Source: Verrucomicrobiota bacterium
Lineage (GTDB): Bacteria > Verrucomicrobiota > Kiritimatiellia > Kiritimatiellales > Tichowtungiaceae
Direction of reading: 5' to 3'
NCBI GenBank assembly: GCA_020853375.1
Contig: JADYZA010000068.1
Coordinates: 1-12,805, forward strand
Length of the DNA stretch: 12,805 nucleotides
The position numbers were made by a program, and so were the translations under genes. How positions within the stretch are numbered: the stretch's first letter is position 1; each line of letters starts with the position of its first letter. Positions 8,423 through 12,805 of this stretch are shown here, one piece after another. Under the pieces are notes generated by a model. It was not told where the DNA came from, did no database searches, and worked only from the letters and a program-made list of their open reading frames with translations.

Positions 8423-9682
8423 TTAACGCCGTTTTGCTTCCTGATCGATATCCATTTGAATTAAATCACGGACATCTTTTGGCGAGAATTCCGCATAATC
8501 GAGAAAGTTTTGGATAACTTTATCCATACGGATCGATTCCATAACAATCTGGTGGCAGAGTTCTTCACGGTCTTTGGCTATGGAAGGCTCGTGATCCTCT
8601 GCGCTCTTGAGGTTAATTTGGAGCAGTTGCACGGCGCCGGAAATGCCGGTGAGCGGTGTGCGGATCTGATGAGCCATCTCTTTTGCCATATTCGCGGCGG
8701 CCTTGATCCTTTCCAGTTGGCGGGTCTGGCTTTGCAATCGCAGGAAATGGGAAAGATCGTTGAAATTTAGAATTCGTGTATCAACCAAGCCGCCGACCGC
8801 AGAATTGGCGTGAGGAACAGCTTCAGAAGGGAGCGTCAGTCGGGCGTCTTCGATGCTAACCGGGAAGACGGTTCCATCCGAGCGTCGGAAATAATCGGAT
8901 GCGCCACGCAGATCGGTGTCGCCATTTTTAATTTCTGAAGGTTTTAGATGGATTGTGGAGAGAGTTTTTCCGATCAGTTCGTCTTCGTCGCGACTTAACA
9001 GAATGCAGGCTCGGTCGTTGGACATCAGGATTCGGTCATCTGAGTCGAGTAGCAGTAGACCCGTTTTCACGTTTTTAAAAATAATCTTCGTGATGTCGCG
9101 GAACTGCTTTTCTTTCTTGCTGATGTAGTCACACCGGCGTGAAACATACGCACTGGCGATGCCGAAGAAGATAAAGATGGCGATACGCAGCACCATTGCT
9201 CCGCCAGTGTCGATAATCTTCGGCGTGACGGCGGAGGACGGATATTGCACCAGAATATCCCGAGACATCAGCAGAATGACCAGCGTGTACGAAATAATGG
9301 CGAGGATGGTGATTTGTATCGTCTGCTTGATGGGCAGGATGATCCCGGCCGATAAAATAATCAGAGGGTAGAGCAGAATTAGAAAATCGTTTTGCATTCC
9401 GCCTGCGAAATAAACCAGTCCAGACACGAACACCAGGTCGACAAGAAACTGCAACGGGGCCAGCCGCCGCATCCGGTCCTGATTACGCATCCACAACGAG
9501 TAGGGAATGGTGATGATATAGGCAAACGCAATGAAGGCATAAAACGCGATACTGTCCTGCTTCAGCACAAAAGAGAGAACGATCAAAAATCCGCTGATCG
9601 TGGCTAAACGTCCGCCGAGCATTCCCATCATTGTGGTCCATGCTACCGCGCGAACCTCGTCTTCCTGCCCGATTTTTTTCAT
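8423..9682 (-). CDS. pilS: PilS-like membrane sensor with HisKA domain but no ATPase domain
   Basis: The 419-residue protein has about six hydrophobic helices (near 26-40, 46-64, 78-94, 100-118, 121-140 and 160-180), a PAS-like region (about 195-315) and a histidine dimerisation domain (about 325-398), as in PilS. The H-box is MAHQIRTPLTGISGA with H338, but the acidic residue usually next to the histidine (HE or HD) is Q339; T342 at H+4 is kept. After the second helix (IRMDKVIQNFLDYAEF) the protein ends within about 20 residues, so there is no N, G1, F or G2 box and no ATPase domain. Only 96 bp separate it from pilR, too little for one. It could not phosphorylate itself alone. It may act as a phosphatase or scaffold, or accept phosphate from another kinase (inference). 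ATG at 9682 has AGGA about 9 nt upstream; pilC ends 13 bp before it. Confidence 0.85.
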   Translation of the reverse strand: MKKIGQEDEVRAVAWTTMMGMLGGRLATISGFLIVLSFVLKQDSIAFYAFIAFAYIITIPYSLWMRNQDRMRRLAPLQFLVDLVFVSGLVYFAGGMQNDFLILLYPLIILSAGIILPIKQTIQITILAIISYTLVILLMSRDILVQYPSSAVTPKIIDTGGAMVLRIAIFIFFGIASAYVSRRCDYISKKEKQFRDITKIIFKNVKTGLLLLDSDDRILMSNDRACILLSRDEDELIGKTLSTIHLKPSEIKNGDTDLRGASDYFRRSDGTVFPVSIEDARLTLPSEAVPHANSAVGGLVDTRILNFNDLSHFLRLQSQTRQLERIKAAANMAKEMAHQIRTPLTGISGAVQLLQINLKSAEDHEPSIAKDREELCHQIVMESIRMDKVIQNFLDYAEFSPKDVRDLIQMDIDQEAKRR

Positions 9683-9695
9683 AACAGGATCCTTT

Positions 9696-10778
9696 TCACA
9701 TTACCACTTCGGTCATCTTGAAAATCGGCATAAACATGGCCAGAACAATTCCGCCGATCATCACCCCGATGACCACCATCAGAAGCGGTTCGAGCATGGA
9801 TGTGAGGCCTTCGAGCATCGTGTCGACTTCCTCCTGATAAAACTCGGCCAGCTTGCTCAGCATCTCCTCCATTTTTCCGGTCTGTTCGCCAGCGGAGAGC
9901 ATGTGAATCAGCATACTGGGGAACTCTTTGTTGGTTTTGAGGGTGGCCGAAACCGTGTTTCCCTGTTCCACGCTGGCGCGTGCGTCCAGAATGGCTTTAC
10001 CGATCACTTTATTTCCGGTTGCTACGCCGACGATGGTCATCGCCTGAATGATAGGCACGCCACTGGAAATCAGTTGGGCGAAGGTCGACGAAAACCGAGT
10101 GATCGCGATTTTTCGGGCTAGTTTTCCGAGCAGTGGAAACCGTAGTCGGAGCAGGTCGGCGTTGTAGCCGCCTTTTTCGGTTTGGACATAACGCTTCACG
10201 CTGTAGACCGTTGCGGCTATGGTGGCCAGCACAATGTACCAGTAGTCCCGTATAAAATTGCTCATATCCAGCAACATCTGCGTCGGTTTGGGGAGTTCGG
10301 CTCCGAATCCGGAGAACATTTTCGCGAATGTGGGCACGATAAAGATAATCAGACAGGTTGAGATGATCAGGGCAACGCAGATCACGACCGTCGGATACAT
10401 CATGGCGGATTTAACCTTGGCTCGCAACCGATTGGATGCTTCAAGAAAGGATGCCACCCGTTCAGATGTTTCTGCCAGCATACCGCCGGTTTCACCTGCA
10501 CGCATCATATTCACATAGAGCTCATCAAACACTTGCGGATACTCTTCAAGCGAGTCGGAATACATTGCGCCACTTTCGACGTTGGTCCGAACTCCCTTGA
10601 GAACCGCTTGAAAATGTTTGTTTGGAGTCTGCTCTTCAAGCGCGAGGATCGACTGCACCAGCGGCATGCCGGACGACAACATTGCCGCCAGCTGACGAGT
10701 GAATAAAGGAAGCTCTTTGAGCCGAATACTCCTCGCGCCACTGATTCTTTTTTTGACGATTTTTTTTTCAGCTGCCAT
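9696..10778 (-). CDS. pilC: type IV pilus inner-membrane platform protein PilC
   Basis: The 360-residue protein belongs to the T2SSF/GspF family and has two copies of the domain, about residues 25-148 and 228-350. The first begins FTRQLAAMLSSGMPLVQSI and the second FSSTFAQLISSGVPIIQAM; both carry the later motif AGE (MMRAGETGGML, MLSAGEQTGKM). Three membrane helices are seen, near 128-152, 177-193 and 330-352. It sits in the inner membrane as the base on which the PilB ATPase drives pilin assembly. It is about 40 residues shorter than typical PilC, missing the N-terminal extension. It begins 16 bp after pilB and ends 13 bp before the pilS-like gene, so it is in one transcript with them. GspF of a type II secretion system is the alternative, but with pilS and pilR next to it PilC is more likely. 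Confidence 0.93.
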   Translation of the reverse strand: MAAEKKIVKKRISGARSIRLKELPLFTRQLAAMLSSGMPLVQSILALEEQTPNKHFQAVLKGVRTNVESGAMYSDSLEEYPQVFDELYVNMMRAGETGGMLAETSERVASFLEASNRLRAKVKSAMMYPTVVICVALIISTCLIIFIVPTFAKMFSGFGAELPKPTQMLLDMSNFIRDYWYIVLATIAATVYSVKRYVQTEKGGYNADLLRLRFPLLGKLARKIAITRFSSTFAQLISSGVPIIQAMTIVGVATGNKVIGKAILDARASVEQGNTVSATLKTNKEFPSMLIHMLSAGEQTGKMEEMLSKLAEFYQEEVDTMLEGLTSMLEPLLMVVIGVMIGGIVLAMFMPIFKMTEVVM

Positions 10779-10794
10779 ACAACGGATTCCCGGA

Positions 10795-12504
10795 TTATTC
10801 AGTCGTTACTCGTAAGATTTCATCAATCGTTGTCAGTCCGTCTCGCACTCTGGAGAGCCCGGTTTCGCGCAAGGTCTTCATACCGCAACGCACGGCGACC
10901 TCGCGCAGAGCACTCGCCTCTGACGTTTCAAGAATCTTTGCGCGAAGCTCATCATTAAGCAGGAGAATTTCCATAATCGCGCCGCGACCTTTATATCCCA
11001 GTCCGCTGCACTTTGGGCACCCTTTGGCGTTGAAGAAGGTAACGTCTTTAAATTGATCGGGGTCGAGGCGGTTGAACCGGAGGGTTTTTTCTGGAATCTC
11101 AATGGCCTGCTTGCAGAACGGACAGAGCTTACGGTAAAGACGTTGCGCTTGAGTCATTACCAGTGAGGAGGAAAGCATGAACGGCTCGATGCCCATATAC
11201 GCCATGCGGGCGATTGCTCCTGCGGCATCGTTGGTGTGCAGGGTGCTTATTACCAAATGCCCCGTGAGCGCCGCCTGTACTGCGATGGAGGCCGTCTCGT
11301 TGTCGCGGATTTCACCGATCATTACGATATCCGGGTCCTGACGGAGGATGGAGCGCAGGCCGGCGGCGAAGGTCAGTCCGACTTCTGGGCGGGCCTGTAC
11401 TTGGTTGATGCCACCGAGCTGATACTCCACCGGATCCTCGACGGTGACGATGTTTACATCTTCCTGGTTGAGTTCTTGAAGGGCGGAATAAAGCGTCGTG
11501 GTTTTTCCGGAGCCGGTCGGACCGGTCACCAGCAACATTCCGTGCGGTTTCGCAATGGCGAACTTTAGATCTTCCAGCGCTTTCTGTTCCAAGCCGAGCG
11601 ACTCCAGATTGGGAGCCAAAGCGGTTTTGTCCAGAATACGCATTACAACTTTTTCGCCGTGCACGGTGGGAAGATAGCTCACGCGCAGGTCAACCTCTTT
11701 GCCCAGTGCTTTGATCTTGAAACGTCCGTCCTGAGGGATTCGCCGTTCGGCGATGTCAAGGTTGGACATGATCTTGATGCGCGAGGAAATGGCTGACTGC
11801 ACGCTTTTTGGTGGGCTGGGGTTTTCATAAAGGATGCCGTCAACACGGTAGCGCAGGCGGATTTTATGTTCCATTGGTTCAATATGAATATCGCTGGCGT
11901 GCTTACGGAGGGCTTCAATCAGGATCGAATTCACAATACGCACAACTGGGGCATCGGCCGCGCTTTCCAGCATTTCTTCAAGATTATCGGCACTGGTTGC
12001 ATCTCGGCCAATTTCGAGTTCACTGTCGTCCTCGATATCTTTAAGGATTTCCTCCAGCCCGCTTGCGCCTTCTTTGGCTGCGATGTCCAACACGCCGAGA
12101 ACATCTTTTACATCCGCGATAACTGGGGAAATCTGATAGTCGATTTGTGTTTTTAGCTGCTCGATTCCCATGATGTTGAAAGGATCTGCCACGGCAACCG
12201 TCAGCAACTTGCCGGTTTTGCAAAGGGGTACCATTTTTAATTGAGCCCATACGGCTTTCGGCAACAGGTCCACCAGTGAACGATCGACGACGAACTCTTC
12301 GAGGCTAATCGGCGTCATTTCAAGGTATTCTGCTTTAGTCAGCAACATGACGGATGCAGGCACAGCCCCCTGATGGACAAGAATTTCTTCAATCGGCGCG
12401 CCGCTCTTATCGGCCTCCTCACGGGCCGCAATCAATGCGCTTGTCGGCACGGTGAAGCGTTCGGAGAGGACTTCCAGCAGGGTTCTGTAGGCTTTGTCAT
12501 TCAT
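10795..12504 (-). CDS. pilB: type IV pilus extension ATPase PilB
   Basis: The 569-residue protein has the GspE/PilB plan. An N-terminal MshEN-like domain covers about 1-140, followed by SDIHIEP at 204-210. Walker A is GPTGSGKTT at 328-336, the Asp box TVEDPVEY at 354-361, Walker B DPDIVMIGEIRD at 390-401, and the His box GHLVISTLHTNDA at 415-427. A zinc site is formed by C461, C464 (CPFC) and C496, C499 (CPKC). It powers pilus extension at the inner membrane together with PilC. The frame is open to a TTG at 12582 and an ATG at 12573, but the family start matches MNDKAYRTLL at 12504, and the candidate sigma-54 promoter at 12527-12542 would put transcription start near 12517, downstream of the longer starts. 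No clear ribosome binding site is seen in that short leader. It is the first gene of the pilB-pilC-pilS-pilR run. A type II secretion GspE is the alternative. Confidence 0.94.
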   Translation of the reverse strand: MNDKAYRTLLEVLSERFTVPTSALIAAREEADKSGAPIEEILVHQGAVPASVMLLTKAEYLEMTPISLEEFVVDRSLVDLLPKAVWAQLKMVPLCKTGKLLTVAVADPFNIMGIEQLKTQIDYQISPVIADVKDVLGVLDIAAKEGASGLEEILKDIEDDSELEIGRDATSADNLEEMLESAADAPVVRIVNSILIEALRKHASDIHIEPMEHKIRLRYRVDGILYENPSPPKSVQSAISSRIKIMSNLDIAERRIPQDGRFKIKALGKEVDLRVSYLPTVHGEKVVMRILDKTALAPNLESLGLEQKALEDLKFAIAKPHGMLLVTGPTGSGKTTTLYSALQELNQEDVNIVTVEDPVEYQLGGINQVQARPEVGLTFAAGLRSILRQDPDIVMIGEIRDNETASIAVQAALTGHLVISTLHTNDAAGAIARMAYMGIEPFMLSSSLVMTQAQRLYRKLCPFCKQAIEIPEKTLRFNRLDPDQFKDVTFFNAKGCPKCSGLGYKGRGAIMEILLLNDELRAKILETSEASALREVAVRCGMKTLRETGLSRVRDGLTTIDEILRVTTE

Positions 12505-12526
12505 AAAATTACTGCCGCAGTTGTTA

Positions 12527-12542
12527 AGCACAAACGATGCCA
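12527..12542 (-). promoter_or_regulatory. candidate sigma-54 promoter of pilB
   Basis: The minus strand reads TGGCAT-CGTTT-GTGCT, against TGGCAC-N5-TTGCW. GG (12541-12540) and GC (12529-12528) are 10 nt apart. Expected transcription start is near 12517, 12 nt or so before the pilB ATG at 12504. Confidence 0.65.
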
Positions 12543-12562
12543 AGTACGACTTGACGATAGAC

Positions 12563-12662
12563 TTTCCAAACATCGTAAACAAGCGGCTTCAATCTGCAAT
12601 GTTGCTTTTTTAGTGCGGGTGTCAGGTTTCCTGAGTTCGGAATTTTGTCCAGAGTTTGGAAA
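12563..12662. repeat. inverted 9-bp repeat GTTTGGAAA in the pilB divergent region
   Basis: TTTCCAAAC at 12563-12571 and GTTTGGAAA at 12654-12662 are exact inverted copies. Each reads GTTTGGAAA toward its own sigma-54-like promoter, about 16-21 nt upstream of the -24 GG. They may be activator sites, but 9 bp shared once could be chance. Confidence 0.35.
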
Positions 12663-12677
12663 AAGAGAAGTGTACTC

Positions 12678-12693
12678 CGGCATAAATCGTGCT
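12678..12693 (+). promoter_or_regulatory. candidate sigma-54 promoter of the gene at 12739
   Basis: The plus strand reads CGGCAT-AAATC-GTGCT, with GG (12679-12680) and GC (12691-12692) 10 nt apart. Twelve of 16 bases equal the site upstream of the first prepilin gene. Expected transcription start is near 12704, about 35 nt before the ATG. The -12 part lies in a direct repeat AATCGTGCT (12685-12693 and 12696-12704). Confidence 0.6.
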
Positions 12694-12726
12694 TCAATCG
12701 TGCTGTCATTTCTGTTCAGTTTATGT

Positions 12727-12731
12727 GGAGG
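12727..12731 (+). promoter_or_regulatory. strong Shine-Dalgarno that fixes the start at 12739
   Basis: GGAGG at 12727-12731 lies 7 nt before the ATG at 12739. It is the main reason for calling a gene at the very end of the window. Confidence 0.75.
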
Positions 12732-12738
12732 ATGATTC

Positions 12739-12805
12739 ATGAGCGAGTCCGTCAATGTCAGAGAAGAACTTCAGCAGACTGCAACGATGCTTGAGCAGAT
12801 TCTTG
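12739..12805 (+). CDS. start of an unidentified gene, divergent from pilB (partial)
   Basis: Only the first 22 codons are visible (MSESVNVREELQQTATMLEQIL), after which the window ends. They contain no recognisable motif; the run from V7 to the end looks helical and hydrophilic. The call rests on a strong GGAGG ribosome binding site, an open frame to the window edge, and a sigma-54-like promoter 46-61 nt upstream. Shared control with pilB suggests a pilus- or motility-related job, for example a retraction ATPase or an accessory protein, but this is inference and no family can be named. Confidence 0.65.
   Translation, partial: MSESVNVREELQQTATMLEQIL

Noticed and set aside
9600..10121. 173-codon plus-strand frame over the start of the pilS-like gene and the end of pilC
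   Set aside because: Antisense to both; His-rich shadow without domain.
12505..12582. Longer N-terminus for pilB from TTG 12582 or ATG 12573
   Set aside because: The extra residues are unlike the family, have no ribosome binding site, and would lie upstream of the predicted transcription start near 12517.

Overview
The window comes from a bacterial chromosome of moderately high GC content. It carries a conserved RNA and ribosome modification block followed by a type IV pilus assembly and regulation locus. The gene content suits a member of the PVC group: QueH instead of QueG, a GT-C/TPR membrane protein of the TMTC type, and small prepilin-like proteins with a 'LTVGG' tail. Kiritimatiellota, Lentisphaerota or Verrucomicrobiota are possible. 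This placement is a weak inference, because no rRNA or other marker is present.

Left part (1-4197, all plus strand): the 3' end of a SpoU/TrmH-family RNA 2'-O-methyltransferase, then tgt (tRNA-guanine transglycosylase), queH (epoxyqueuosine reductase), a 193-bp gene-free stretch, a YacP-like NYN-domain nuclease, and rimO (ribosomal protein S12 methylthiotransferase). tgt and queH act at two steps of the queuosine pathway. The last two genes are 2 bp apart and are probably co-transcribed.

Middle part (4198-6952): two small type IV prepilin-like genes on the minus strand flank a plus-strand gene for a multi-pass GT-C glycosyltransferase-like protein with C-terminal TPR repeats. Both convergent junctions carry hairpins that include stop codons.

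Right part (6953-12582, minus strand): reading 12582 to 6370 the order is pilB, pilC, pilS-like sensor, pilR-like sigma-54 activator, prepilin. The sensor stops right after its histidine-phosphotransfer helices. It has no ATPase domain, and its H-box reads HQIRTPL. A divergent plus-strand gene begins at 12739 and runs off the window.

Regulation: three sites matching the sigma-54 -24/-12 consensus (GG, 10 nt, GC) lie just upstream of the prepilin at 4529, of pilB, and of the divergent gene at 12739. All three fit the shared pattern [CT]GGCA[CT]-N6-TGCT. With a sigma-54 activator encoded between them, this suggests a PilR/RpoN regulon. The least ordinary features are these promoters, the catalytically incomplete PilS, and the possible pilin-modifying GT-C protein.
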